Positions 1 through 7,858 of a stretch of DNA of 13,048 nt are shown piece after piece. The stretch spans positions 1 through 13,048 of the forward strand of contig JBJHBY010000089.1 in assembly GCA_050485745.1 (NCBI GenBank). Reading direction: 5' to 3'. The DNA comes from JBJHBY01 sp050485745. Lineage in GTDB: Bacteria; Pseudomonadota; Gammaproteobacteria; Pseudomonadales; CAMLJR01. Positions within the stretch are counted from its first letter, which is position 1. Each line of letters opens with the position of its first letter. Made by a program: the position numbers and the translations under genes. The notes beneath the pieces are model-generated. The model searched no databases. It saw only the letters and a program-made list of their open reading frames with translations, and was not told the origin of the DNA.

Positions 1-304
1 GGTCAAGCCGGTCGCCATGCTTGAGATCCAACGCAATCCGCCGGCCCATCCCCTCGTAAAGAAGCGCCGCGCGGCCCCGCGCCCAGGGCCGCGGCAGGGC
101 GAGGCATTCGTCACAATGCACCGCCGCGTCATCGCCCTCGTCGCCCTGCGGCAGCGGCACCCCGCAGGCATCGCACACCTGTCCCAGCACAAAGGGCGTC
201 TCGCGCCAGCAGGCGCCGCAAAGCGCATGGTCACTGTCGACCCGTTCGCGGCAACACAGGCATTGGGGCGGATAGATGATCCGCAACGCACTTTGCAATC
301 CCAT
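1..304 (-). CDS. comF: ComF family protein, N-terminal part (runs off window start)
   Basis: The 101 visible residues start at ATG 302-304 and stay open to the window edge. They form the N-terminal zinc-finger region of ComF-type phosphoribosyltransferase-like proteins, which are linked to DNA uptake. Paired cysteines are visible at C15/C17/C18, C29/C32, C44/C47 and C64/C67, followed by the family's GRAALLY...LKHGDR segment at about 77-99, which leads into the phosphoribosyltransferase domain. That domain itself lies outside the window. The sequence style (IIYPPQC, DACGVPLP, RPWARGRAALLY) is that of Rhodobacteraceae ComF. It is divergent from the methyltransferase at 346, with a 41-base gap, an arrangement I recall from Rhodobacteraceae. 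It probably does not belong to the same genome as the genes after base 790. Family call is firm; a role in competence here is unproven. Confidence 0.85.
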   Translation of the reverse strand, partial: MGLQSALRIIYPPQCLCCRERVDSDHALCGACWRETPFVLGQVCDACGVPLPQGDEGDDAAVHCDECLALPRPWARGRAALLYEGMGRRIALDLKHGDRLD

Positions 305-345
305 GCCAACCCCCTAGATCACACCCTGAGCAGCAAGGAAGCCCC

Positions 346-789
346 ATGCCCCCCACCCCGCCGTCCGCACCGTCTTCCGCACCGTCTTCCGGCCCGCCGA
401 GCCTCGTTGATCGCGATGCCCTGATGCGCAACCGGGCGCGCGCCGCCGCGGCACCGGCCCTTTTCCTGCAAGAGGCCGCTGCAGCCGAGCTTCAGGAAAG
501 ACTCCTCGAGGTTAACAGAACCTTTACGCGGCCCGCCGTCATTACCGCTTTCGACGCGCCGTGGCGCGCCTGCCTGCCCGATTCAAGGATCCTCAGCGAT
601 GCCGAAACTCTCGCGCTTGAAACCGGAGCGCATGATCTGGTGGTGCACGCGATGGCGCTGCACTGGGCCGACGATCCGGTCGGGCAGCTGGTGCAGTGCC
701 GCAGGGCGCTGGTGCCGGATGGGCTGATGCTGGCGGTCTGCCCCGGGGGGCAGACGCTGGCGGGGCTGCGCGCCTGTCTGGCCGAGGCG
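346..789 (+). CDS. SAM-dependent methyltransferase (BioC/NDUFAF5-like), truncated at the junction
   Basis: ATG 346 follows an AAGGAAG ribosome binding site. Residues 1-20 are a Pro/Ser-rich leader. From about 21 the protein matches the Rhodobacteraceae BioC/NDUFAF5-like methyltransferase group: the NRARA segment (29-33), EVNRTF (55-60), HAMALHWADDP (101-111), LVPDG (122-126) and GGQTLAGLRACLAEA (134-148). The family normally continues with a Glu and then a GG-x-SPR region, for about 270 residues in all. Here the match ends at A148. The frame stays open to 1446, but everything after ~789 is the antisense of the secreted-protein gene and is not a real C-terminus. This is a broken gene of about half length. 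The substrate cannot be told from what remains. Divergent neighbour of comF. Confidence 0.75.
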
Positions 790-1464
790 GGTGGGCTCGG
801 CGGGCAGGGTGAAGTGCCGATCCGGAATGCTGCCGCGCTTCACGCTGGCCAGGCGCCAGTCGTTGTCCGCACGCAGAATGGCGCGATTGCCCAGCGCCGG
901 CAGGCCCTGGTCGAAGTCACCCATGCCGTGCTGTTGCGCCATCTGTCCCATCAGGGTGGTGAGTCGCACCATGCCGCGGAATGCAGCCCGCGCATTGGCG
1001 TCATCGCTGAGCACCACTTCGCCGACCACGTCCTCGCTCCAGCCGTCGCTCATCACCACCTGGTGAACCCGTCCGCGAATACCGGCAACGGTTTCGTTGC
1101 GTCCGGTGTCGCGCAACGTGGCCTCACCGCGATCAGCCCTGGTGCTCGTGCCACTGAGGCCGGCGGCACCGGCCATGGCGGCGAGGTCATCCAGCGCGAG
1201 GACCTGCCATTTGCCGTCCTCACGGGCGACGATATAGGCCTTTCCGGCATTCACCAGGATGAAGTTGCCGTCCGCAGCCTGCATGCGGATGTGGTTGTCG
1301 TCCCGGTATTCGATGGTCATGCGCTCGCTGCCCGCCTCGAACACGGCGGTGACATCGGCGTGCGCCGTGCCGGTCATCAGCATCAACGTCAACAGTGCGG
1401 CGCCGAACGTCCACAGGATATTGGGGTTACGGCAGGGGAGGTGTGAGTTGCTGGGTGCGTACAT
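583..1464 (-). CDS. Secreted protein of unknown function, native C-terminus lost at junction (native part 787-1464)
   Basis: The start at ATG 1462-1464 is set by a strong AAAGGAGG six bases upstream. An upstream in-frame ATG at 1521 lacks such a site. Residues 16-36 form a hydrophobic signal-peptide core (ILWTFGAALLTLMLM) ending in AHA, with likely cleavage A36|D37, so the product is probably periplasmic. The mature part begins with beta-rich sequence (VTAVFEAGSERMTIEYRDD, DGNFILVNAGKAYIV), somewhat like DUF4412-type periplasmic proteins; that resemblance is tentative. Genuine-looking protein ends near R226 (base 787). The remaining codons to 583 are the antisense of the methyltransferase. 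It sits downstream of the SDR on the same strand, behind a terminator-like hairpin. Function unknown. Confidence 0.6.
   Translation of the reverse strand: MYAPSNSHLPCRNPNILWTFGAALLTLMLMTGTAHADVTAVFEAGSERMTIEYRDDNHIRMQAADGNFILVNAGKAYIVAREDGKWQVLALDDLAAMAGAAGLSGTSTRADRGEATLRDTGRNETVAGIRGRVHQVVMSDGWSEDVVGEVVLSDDANARAAFRGMVRLTTLMGQMAQQHGMGDFDQGLPALGNRAILRADNDWRLASVKRGSIPDRHFTLPAEPTRLGQTGAQPRQRLPPGADRQHQPIRHQRPAALHQLPDRIVGPVQRHRVHHQIMRSGFKRESFGIAEDP
780..795. other. Chimeric junction (alphaproteobacterial-like / gammaproteobacterial-like)
   Basis: Left of here the plus strand encodes a methyltransferase that matches its family up to base ~789. Right of here the minus strand encodes an unrelated secreted protein that stops making sense at about the same base. 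Both genes lose their C-termini at one point. No inverted repeat, target duplication, transposase or integrase is visible. The exact breakpoint cannot be set from one sequence; a short shared run such as gccgaggcg (781-789) may hide it. Confidence 0.7.
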
Positions 1465-1540
1465 GGCGCGCCTCCTTTCGTCGGGTGATCCGCGGGGCTG
1501 AGCGGGGTTTCGATGGGGCATTGTGGCAACCCCCGCGGTT

Positions 1541-1580
1541 AAAGTAAAAGGCAGGCTGTGTCAGGCATGACATGCTGCCC
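1541..1580 (-). terminator. Candidate rho-independent terminator after the SDR gene
   Basis: On the minus strand GGCAG (1575-1579) can pair with CTGCC (1550-1554), followed at once by TTTTACTTT. It lies 25-60 bases after the stop codon of the SDR at 1605. The stem is short and the loop long, so this is moderate evidence only. Confidence 0.35.
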
Positions 1581-1604
1581 CGGTGGCCGATGGTGACCGA
1601 TGGC

Positions 1605-2414
1605 TCAGATACCCATCAAATTGTCACGCTGCCCCATCGCGACTTCGGCGCAGTAGCCGAAGTCCACCGGCAGGTTCTGGCCGCTGACAAAGCTGGCCAG
1701 TTTGCTGTTCAGCAGCACCAGCGGCTCGCCCATTTCGGCGGGTTCGGCAAAGCGGCCGTTGGACGGGCAGAACAGGCTGATCGCGCTCTTGTCGACTTCC
1801 TTCGTCAGCTGGTCCATGAAGGCGGTTGCCGTGGGTGACGGGCTGATACAGTTGATGCGGATTTCGCGTTTGGCCAGCTCGCCGGCCTTCATCATGGTAT
1901 ACACGATCAGGCTCTGCTTGGAAAAACCATAGGCATCCGCGTTCAGTTGCGGGGTGTTGCGCAGCCAGGACTCCGCGGCCTCGAAGTCCGGCGTGGCGAG
2001 AAACGCCTGCACCAGGTCCAGATTGCTCTTCCAGGCCATGCCCGCGGTCGAGGCGATGGAGGCGACGCCGCCACCTTTGCCCATGCGCGGCAACAGGGCT
2101 TCGGTCAGGTGGCGCAGGCCCACGAAGTTGATCATGACGGTGTCGTGGGCGGCGAAGGGCGGATGCGGTACGCCCGCGCAGTTGAACAGCGCGTGAACCT
2201 GCTTCGGCAGTTGCGCCAACGCCGCGTCGATCGAGGCCCTGTCCTTCATGTCGGTGCGGATGGCCTGCGCCACCGGCGTGGTGACCTCGCCGATGTCCAG
2301 CGCGTGGACCTCCGCACCCAGTTCCACCAGCAGCCGCGCCGCGGCCGCGCCCATACCGGAGGCGGCGCCGGTGATGACGACCGGCTTGCCGCGGTAACCC
2401 AGGATATCGTTCAT
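1605..2414 (-). CDS. Short-chain dehydrogenase/reductase, 3-alpha-hydroxysteroid dehydrogenase/carbonyl reductase-like
   Basis: A 269-residue classical-length SDR that should carry out NAD-dependent oxidoreduction of an alcohol/ketone. The Rossmann glycine motif TGAASGMG is at 15-22. D40 at the end of the second strand favours NAD over NADP. The NCAG motif is at 78-81 and the catalytic set is N96, S122, Y162, K166 (YGFSK). About 40 residues separate S122 from Y162, an insertion also found in 3-alpha-hydroxysteroid dehydrogenase/carbonyl reductase (HsdA-like) proteins. Substrate is not determined; a sterol or other bulky carbonyl is an inference. Its ATG shares ATGA with the TGA of the Sel1-repeat gene, so translation is probably coupled, and an AGAGG lies eight bases upstream. 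Confidence 0.88.
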   Translation of the reverse strand: MNDILGYRGKPVVITGAASGMGAAAARLLVELGAEVHALDIGEVTTPVAQAIRTDMKDRASIDAALAQLPKQVHALFNCAGVPHPPFAAHDTVMINFVGLRHLTEALLPRMGKGGGVASIASTAGMAWKSNLDLVQAFLATPDFEAAESWLRNTPQLNADAYGFSKQSLIVYTMMKAGELAKREIRINCISPSPTATAFMDQLTKEVDKSAISLFCPSNGRFAEPAEMGEPLVLLNSKLASFVSGQNLPVDFGYCAEVAMGQRDNLMGI

Positions 2415-3913
2415 GGTGTGCCCTCTTCAGAGTGGGTGGCTGATATGGGGGTGTGCTTCTGGCGGGTGCGGTGTTGATTCAGGAACTCCTGCGCCAGGCG
2501 CTCGGCTTCGCGCAGCTGCGCCGGGCTCATCTCCCGGGCGACGATGTGCTGGCCACCAATGGCACGCTCCTGGCCGTTGCCCAGCGCGAGCCCATACCAC
2601 AGGTGGGACTGTACCGGGTCGGCTCGGGCGTCGCGGCCGTAGCGATAGGCTTCTGCCAGGGCCAGCTGGGCCAGACCCATGTCGGCCTCGGCAGCCAGGT
2701 GATAGAGCCGCATGGCGCGGGCCGGGTCTCGCGGTGCGCCCATGCCGCGCTGATAGAGTCTGCCCAGGTGATAGGCATAGGGCATGGCCCCCTGCTGCAC
2801 GGCCAGCTGAAACCAGTGCCTTGCCTTGATGTAGTCCTTGGGCAGGCCGCTACCGCTCTCGTGCAGCAGGCCGATGCTGCCGCTGGCAAAACCATTGCCC
2901 TGCTCCGAGGCAATCGTCAGCAGGCGCAGGGCCATGTCGAAATCCGGCTCCACACCTTCACCGTGGAGGTACAGAAGGCCGAGCCTCATCTGCGCCTGCG
3001 GATCCCCCTGCGCGCCGGCCCTCTGAAACCAGTGGGCGGCTTCGGCGAGATCCCGGGGTATACCCAGCCCTTCCTCGAGCAGGTGGGCGAGCGTGAACTG
3101 GGCCCCGAGGTGGCCCTGCCCGGCGGCCTCGCGCAACCATTGCGCCGCCTCCCCGTCCTTGCTCGGGGCAATGTGGCCATTCAGGATCAGTGCGGCCAGT
3201 CGAACCTGTGCGAGTTCGTCGCCTTGCCTTGCGGCTTCCCGCAGCCAGCGCGCTGCCCGGGCGAGGTCGGCGGGGATCGGCAGGTCGCCCGAATAGGCAT
3301 GGCCCAGGCCACTCTGGGCTCCGATAACCCCCTGCATCGCCGCGAGCTCCAGCCAGCGGATGGACTCGGCAGGATTCTGCGCGATGCCCAGGTCGCCCCA
3401 GTACAGCAAGCCCAGGTTGTACTGGGCGAGGGGCTCTCCCTGCTTGGCGGCAAGCCGGATCAGTTCCTCCGCCTGCGTCAACTCACCACGTTGGTGGTGA
3501 AGGATACCCAGGCTGAGCTGTGCCTTGGCGTGGCCCTGGTTGGCCGCCCTGCGATGCCAGAGTATCGCCTGCTCCTGGCTGGAATCCTTGAAGGCGTTTG
3601 AGTCATGGGCGGAGCCGATATACCACATGGCATCCAGGTGTCCCTGCTCAGCCGCCCAGTAGAACCACTGCATGGCCTGGTCGAAATCCGGTGCGACGGC
3701 CTCACCGTTAAAATACAGCAAGCCCAGCTGGAATTGCGAAGGTGCGTGGCCGGACTCCGCATAAGTGCGCAGCTGCTCATAGGGCAGGGCGCGATCGGGT
3801 GGTGTGTCCGCGGCCGCGGCCGCGGCGGGCGCCGGCATCGCGGGAGCCACTGCAATGAGAACCAGCGCAAGAAGAAATGACGGCAGCGCGCGGACCTTCA
3901 TGGTCGTATCCAT
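2411..3913 (-). CDS. Secreted Sel1-like (SLR/TPR) repeat protein
   Basis: About 500 residues. A signal peptide (basic KVR, then hydrophobic PSFLLALVLIAVAPAM and an Ala-rich run) is followed by about eleven Sel1-like repeats of roughly 36 residues. Each carries an A-x-x-G-x-x-x-A-Q-x-x-L-G pattern (for example AAKQGEPLAQYNLGLLYWG, AGAQGDPQAQMRLGLLYLHG). After the repeats comes a short helical tail ending in basic and polar residues. Sel1 repeats form alpha-solenoids that bind partner proteins, often in the periplasm. No catalytic domain is present. I chose ATG 3911-3913; ATG 3899-3901 (MKVRALPS) is an equal alternative. The frame is open to 4021, but that start has no ribosome binding site and would bury the signal peptide. 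Its stop overlaps the SDR start by four bases, forming a two-gene operon. Specific role unknown. Confidence 0.85.
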   Translation of the reverse strand: MDTTMKVRALPSFLLALVLIAVAPAMPAPAAAAAADTPPDRALPYEQLRTYAESGHAPSQFQLGLLYFNGEAVAPDFDQAMQWFYWAAEQGHLDAMWYIGSAHDSNAFKDSSQEQAILWHRRAANQGHAKAQLSLGILHHQRGELTQAEELIRLAAKQGEPLAQYNLGLLYWGDLGIAQNPAESIRWLELAAMQGVIGAQSGLGHAYSGDLPIPADLARAARWLREAARQGDELAQVRLAALILNGHIAPSKDGEAAQWLREAAGQGHLGAQFTLAHLLEEGLGIPRDLAEAAHWFQRAGAQGDPQAQMRLGLLYLHGEGVEPDFDMALRLLTIASEQGNGFASGSIGLLHESGSGLPKDYIKARHWFQLAVQQGAMPYAYHLGRLYQRGMGAPRDPARAMRLYHLAAEADMGLAQLALAEAYRYGRDARADPVQSHLWYGLALGNGQERAIGGQHIVAREMSPAQLREAERLAQEFLNQHRTRQKHTPISATHSEEGTP

Positions 3914-4114
3914 TGACGATTTATTGTTCTCCCCGCATTGAGCCACAGGGTGCTTCATTTGGCAATTTGGCCGCGCGTACTTTCCGCTGCGATCATGGGT
4001 CGCGTGATCTGTCATTTTCATTGGTGTCGTGGCTCAATGGCCGCTGCCCGCCAGGGCGCCCGTGACCACGGGTCGCTGCCCGTCTCGTCATCTTCCCGCT
4101 GATCGGAGTTCACC
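3914..4114. promoter_or_regulatory. Divergent intergenic region between Sel1-repeat gene and LLM oxidoreductase
   Basis: These 201 bases separate two diverging genes and so should hold both promoters. I see no convincing -35/-10 pair. An inverted repeat gatca-N9-tgatc lies at 3991-4009 and could be an operator, but one so short may be chance. Confidence 0.25.
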
Positions 4115-5137
4115 ATGTTCAGGGTTTACGCCACCACACCGGAAACCATGGGGCCAGAGGCCATCGCCGCCCACGCCCGCCGCGCCGAGGCCATGGGTTT
4201 CGACGGCCTGCAGGTGCCGGATGCCGTGCACGACGGCCTGTTGCTGGCGGCACTGGCCCTGAATGCCACCGAGCGCCTGGCGGTGGGCACCGCGGTGCTG
4301 GTGGCTTTTCCGCGCAGCCCCATGACCGTGGCCGTTGCCGCCTGGGATCTGCAGCGGCTCTCCGGCGGGCGCTTCGAGTTGGGCCTCGGCACCCAGATCC
4401 GCCAGAACATCGAGGAGCGCTACTCCGCGCGCTGGGATGCGCCGGTGCCCCAGTTGCGCGAATATGTGCAGTCACTGCGCGCCATTTTCCATAGCTTCCA
4501 GAGCGGGGAGCGTCTGCACTTCAGCGGCGAGCACTATCGCTTCACTCGCCTGCAGCCGTTCTTCAACCCGGGGCCGATCGAGCATCCGCACATACCCATT
4601 TACTGCGGGGCCGTGGGGCCGGCGATGACGCGCATGGTGGGCAAGGTGGCCGACGGCATGATCACCCACCCGACCAACACACCGCCGCGCTACATTCGCG
4701 AGGTGTGCCTGCCGCGCCTGCAGGCGGGCTTTGCCGCAGCTGATCGTGACGGCGGGGATTTTCGCCTGATCCTGGGGCCGCTGGTGGCCACCGGTCGCGA
4801 CCAGGCCGCGGTGACAGCGGAATGGGAAAAGCAGCGCCGCCTGCTTGGCTTTCTCTACTCGACACCGGCCTATTGGCCGAGCCTCGAGCTGTTCGGTTGG
4901 GAGGATCGTGGCCATCAGTTGCAGGCGCTCACCCGCGAGGGCCGCTGGCAGGACATGGCTGCGGTGGTGGACGACACCATGCTCGATGCCTTCGTGCCCC
5001 GCGGCTGCTACGCCGATATTGCGGCGGTGATGCGGGAGCGCTATTCGGGGCTGGCCGGTGCCCTGACTTTTCCCATGCCCGAGGACCCGGCCGACGATGC
5101 CCTGGCGGCGCAGGCCATCGCGGCGCTGAAGGGGTAG
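4115..5137 (+). CDS. LLM-class (luciferase-like) flavin/F420-dependent oxidoreductase, TIGR03617-like
   Basis: A 340-residue protein with the TIM-barrel luciferase-like monooxygenase pattern. The N-terminal strand and helix contain AEAMGFDGLQVPD (24-36), then AFPRSPMTVA (64-73), the cofactor-region motif LSGGRFELGLGTQ (82-94), and PIYCGAVGPAMTRMVGKVADGM (161-182). The overall sequence resembles the MSMEG_2256 / TIGR03617 group, which is annotated as F420-dependent by homology. Since many gammaproteobacteria lack F420, FMN is as likely here; the sequence does not decide it. The start is supported by GGAG seven bases before ATG. It stands alone on the plus strand, divergent from the Sel1-repeat gene and convergent with the stress-protein gene. 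Substrate unknown. Confidence 0.82.
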   Translation: MFRVYATTPETMGPEAIAAHARRAEAMGFDGLQVPDAVHDGLLLAALALNATERLAVGTAVLVAFPRSPMTVAVAAWDLQRLSGGRFELGLGTQIRQNIEERYSARWDAPVPQLREYVQSLRAIFHSFQSGERLHFSGEHYRFTRLQPFFNPGPIEHPHIPIYCGAVGPAMTRMVGKVADGMITHPTNTPPRYIREVCLPRLQAGFAAADRDGGDFRLILGPLVATGRDQAAVTAEWEKQRRLLGFLYSTPAYWPSLELFGWEDRGHQLQALTREGRWQDMAAVVDDTMLDAFVPRGCYADIAAVMRERYSGLAGALTFPMPEDPADDALAAQAIAALKG

Positions 5138-5145
5138 GGAAGGGC

Positions 5146-5186
5146 CCGGCTGGGAGCGGTACTGGCAGATACCGGTCTCCTGCCGG
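5146..5186. terminator. Hairpin between convergent genes, possible bidirectional terminator
   Basis: Imperfect inverted repeat: ccggc 5146-5150 with gccgg 5182-5186, ggag 5153-5156 with ctcc 5177-5180, cggta 5157-5161 with taccg 5170-5174, loop 5162-5169. It nearly fills the 53-base gap between two converging stop codons. Neither side has a T-run, so termination is inferred mainly from position. Confidence 0.35.
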
Positions 5187-5190
5187 CTTC

Positions 5191-6075
5191 CTAGGGCTCC
5201 GGATTGCCCGGCAGAACCAGCACTGCGCAGGGGGCCAGATCGATCACGCGCTCGGTGACGCTGCCGATCAGGAAGCGCTGAATGCGGCCCAGGCCGGAGC
5301 GGGACAGCACGATCAGGTCGACCCCCTCACGCTGGGCTTCTCCCTGGATGCTCGGCGCCGCGGGCGCGGCGATCACCACCTCCCGGGGTCTGTCAGCCAG
5401 GCCGGCGTCGTCGAGGAAGCGCGCCAGCGCCTGTTTGGCCAGGGGCACCTGGGTGTTGGGTGAGGCCGGCGGATAGTAGCCGGGCACCACCAGGTCGATG
5501 GCATGCAGCGCCGTCAGCGTCGCGCCGTAGTCCTGCGCGAGCCCGGCGGCGCGGCGGATTGCCGCCAGCGACTGGGGTGACAGGTCCACCGGGGCCAGCA
5601 GCCGGGTGAAGGGAGCCTTGCCCTCCGCGCCGGGCTGAGTCGCCGCACCCACGATGAGCACCGGAACCGTCGCCAGCTTGAGCAGGTGTCGGGCCTGGGA
5701 GCCCAGCATCAGCCGGTCGATGCCCGAGTAGCCATGACTGCCGACAATGATCAGATCCGCGGAGACGCGATCGGCATAGTCGGCAATGGCCGGTGCAGCC
5801 TTCTTGCTGCGTTCGACAGCGGTTTTGACCGCTGTCGGGCACTGCCGGGCCAGCTCCTGCAGCGTTGCCCTGGCGTGCCCGGTGTGGGCTTGCGTCGGGT
5901 CTTCCGGGCCATTCGCCACTTCGTGGAAGAAGAACAGCGGATCGACGTCGATGCTGATGTGCAGCAGGTGCAGCTCCGCTCCATGCCAGGCTGCCAGGCG
6001 TTGCGCGCAGCCCAGGGCGGCGACGGAGGCCTCGGACAGGTCAGTGGCGAACACAATGCGTTGAAAAGCGGTCAC
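5191..6075 (-). CDS. Universal stress protein with two tandem UspA domains
   Basis: A 294-residue cytoplasmic protein made of two Usp domains (about 1-145 and 155-290). Each begins with a strand and an Asp typical of the family (ATDLS at D12, APVDLS at D164). The ATP-binding signature G-x2-G-x9-G-S is intact in domain 1 (G112, G115, G125, S126). In domain 2 the first glycine is Ser (S258, G261, G271, S272), so nucleotide binding there may be weaker. Tandem Usps generally help cells survive starvation, low oxygen or membrane stress; which stress applies here is not shown. The start is GTG 6073-6075, with AAGGAGA six bases upstream. It lies 94 bases after ilvD on the same strand, with a hairpin between, so it probably has its own promoter. 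Confidence 0.92.
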   Translation of the reverse strand: MTAFQRIVFATDLSEASVAALGCAQRLAAWHGAELHLLHISIDVDPLFFFHEVANGPEDPTQAHTGHARATLQELARQCPTAVKTAVERSKKAAPAIADYADRVSADLIIVGSHGYSGIDRLMLGSQARHLLKLATVPVLIVGAATQPGAEGKAPFTRLLAPVDLSPQSLAAIRRAAGLAQDYGATLTALHAIDLVVPGYYPPASPNTQVPLAKQALARFLDDAGLADRPREVVIAAPAAPSIQGEAQREGVDLIVLSRSGLGRIQRFLIGSVTERVIDLAPCAVLVLPGNPEP

Positions 6076-6136
6076 GATCGTCTCCTTGTACCGTTCGAAT
6101 GGGCACGCACGCCTGTATGCAATTTATCACAGGCCC

Positions 6137-6156
6137 GCAGTGCCCTGCGGCACTGC
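6137..6156 (-). terminator. Perfect 8-bp hairpin between ilvD and the stress-protein gene
   Basis: gcagtgcc (6137-6144) and ggcactgc (6149-6156) pair perfectly around a 4-base loop, 13 bases after the ilvD stop codon. The minus strand then reads GGGCCTG rather than a T-run, so it may be a weak or Rho-assisted terminator, or a processing or stability element. Confidence 0.4.
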
Positions 6157-6169
6157 AAATACCTGCCTC

Positions 6170-7858
6170 TCAATCCTCCCGGTCGGTCAGTGCACCGGTG
6201 CTGGCCGATCCCACCTGGCGTGCGTACTTGGCGAGCACGCCTTGCCGGTAGCGCGGCTCCGGTGGGCGCCAGTCGCGTCGGCGCTGCTCCAGTTCCGCCT
6301 CACTGAGGTGTACCTCGAGGGTGTCGGCCTCGGCGTCGATACTGATGCTGTCCCCGTCCTGCACCAGTGCCAGTGGCCCGCCCACAAAGGCTTCCGGGCT
6401 GATGTGTCCGACCACAAAGCCGTGGCTGCCGCCGGAGAAGCGTCCGTCCGTGATCAGGGCCACGGCACTGCCCAGGCCGCGCCCCATGATGGCGGACGTA
6501 GGGGTCAGCATTTCACGCATGCCGGGGCCGCCGCGCGGACCCTCGTAGCGGATCACCACCACGTCTCCGGCCTGGACGGTACCGTCGTTGATGCGCGCCT
6601 GCGCTTCCTCCTCGGATTCGAATACGCGAGCCGGGCCACTGAAGCGGGTGCCCTCCTTGCCGGTGATCTTGGCGACGGCCCCCTCCGGCGCGAGATTGCC
6701 ATGCAGAATGCGCAAGTGGCTCTCGCGCTTCAGCGGTTGCTGCAGCGGGGCGATGATGCGCTGGCCCTCGGGATAAGGCCTGACATCCGCCAGGTTGTCG
6801 GCGAGGCTGTGGCCGGTCACCGTCAGGCAGTGACCGTGCAGCAGGCCCGCGTCCAGCAGCATTTTCATCAGGGGCTGGATACCGCCGATGGCCACCAGCT
6901 CGCTCATCATGTAGTGACCGCTGGGGCGCAGATCTGCCAGCACCGGCACGCGTTGCCCGAGGCGGCTGAAGTCCGCCAGGGACAGCTCCACCCCGGCGGT
7001 GCGAGCCATGGCAATCAGGTGCAGCACGGCATTGGTGGAGCCCCCCAGGGCAATCACCACGGTGATCGCGTTCTCGAAGGCTTCGCGGGTCAGGATGTGG
7101 GACGGGCGGATATCCCTCGCCAGCAGTTCCAGTACCGCTGCCCCCGCGCGCCGGCAGTCGTCGCGCTTTTCGGCGGAGATGGCGTTTTGCGCGGAGCTGC
7201 CGGGCAGGCTCAGCCCCAGGGCCTCGATGGCTGAAGCCATGGTATTGGCGGTATACATGCCGCCGCAGGAGCCGGGGCCGGGAATGGCGTGCTCCTCGAT
7301 GTCCCGCAGCTCGATCAGTGACAGATCGCCGCGTGACTGTGCTCCCATGGCCTCGAACACGGAGATGATATCGGTGTGATTGCGGCCGGGCAGAATGGTG
7401 CCGCCGTAAACGAAAACCGCGGGTCGGTCGAGCCGCGCCAGTGCCATCACGCAGCCGGGCATGTTCTTGTCACAGCCGCCGATCGCCACCAGACCATCGA
7501 AGCCCTGGCAGCCGGCGACTGTCTCGATGGAGTCGGCGATCACTTCCCGCGAGACGAGGGAGTACTTCATACCCTCGGTGCCATTGGCGATGCCGTCTGA
7601 GATGGTAATGGTATTGAAGATGACCGCCTTGCCCCCGGCCTCATCCGCGCCGTCCCGTGCCTGTTCCGCGAGTTCGGCAATATGGCTGTTGCAGGGGGTC
7701 ACCATGCTCCAGGTGGAAGCGATCCCCACCTGCGGCCGTGTGAAATCCGCGTCGGTGAAGCCCACCGCGCGCAGCATGGCGCGGCCGGCTGCCTTGCCCG
7801 CACCATCGACGACTCGCGAGGAGTGGCGGCGGCGTGGATCGTCCGTCTTGTCATTCAT
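6170..7858 (-). CDS. ilvD: Dihydroxy-acid dehydratase, short form
   Basis: A 562-residue enzyme of the IlvD/Edd family, the third common step of isoleucine/valine synthesis. It dehydrates 2,3-dihydroxy-3-methyl(butanoate/pentanoate) to the 2-keto acid and acts in the cytoplasm. The three cluster-ligand cysteines are in place: C56 (VTPCNSH), C129 in the family signature GGCDKNMPGC (127-136), and C198 (GPGSCGGMYTAN). The second signature, ALITDGRFSGGSHG, is near the C-terminus. The length fits the shorter IlvD type, often [2Fe-2S], rather than the ~616-residue E. coli enzyme; cluster type is inferred. ATG 7856-7858 is chosen because GGAGGAA lies six bases upstream; an in-frame ATG at 7900 lacks one. 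No other ilv gene is near. It diverges from the alpha/beta hydrolase. Confidence 0.96.
   Translation of the reverse strand: MNDKTDDPRRRHSSRVVDGAGKAAGRAMLRAVGFTDADFTRPQVGIASTWSMVTPCNSHIAELAEQARDGADEAGGKAVIFNTITISDGIANGTEGMKYSLVSREVIADSIETVAGCQGFDGLVAIGGCDKNMPGCVMALARLDRPAVFVYGGTILPGRNHTDIISVFEAMGAQSRGDLSLIELRDIEEHAIPGPGSCGGMYTANTMASAIEALGLSLPGSSAQNAISAEKRDDCRRAGAAVLELLARDIRPSHILTREAFENAITVVIALGGSTNAVLHLIAMARTAGVELSLADFSRLGQRVPVLADLRPSGHYMMSELVAIGGIQPLMKMLLDAGLLHGHCLTVTGHSLADNLADVRPYPEGQRIIAPLQQPLKRESHLRILHGNLAPEGAVAKITGKEGTRFSGPARVFESEEEAQARINDGTVQAGDVVVIRYEGPRGGPGMREMLTPTSAIMGRGLGSAVALITDGRFSGGSHGFVVGHISPEAFVGGPLALVQDGDSISIDAEADTLEVHLSEAELEQRRRDWRPPEPRYRQGVLAKYARQVGSASTGALTDRED

Noticed and set aside
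780..795. Mobile-element or integron insertion as cause of the taxonomic break
   Set aside because: No inverted repeats, target duplication, attachment-site core, integrase or transposase on either side.
2453..3601. A 382-codon plus-strand open frame
   Set aside because: Antisense of the Sel1-repeat gene. Its apparent repeats mirror the Sel1 repeats on the other strand.
6119..6136. CRP-like half site TGTGATAAATT upstream of the stress-protein gene
   Set aside because: Only one half of the palindrome matches; the second half (GCATACA) is poor.
6086..7234. A 382-codon plus-strand open frame
   Set aside because: Antisense of ilvD, whose catalytic signatures are intact on the minus strand.
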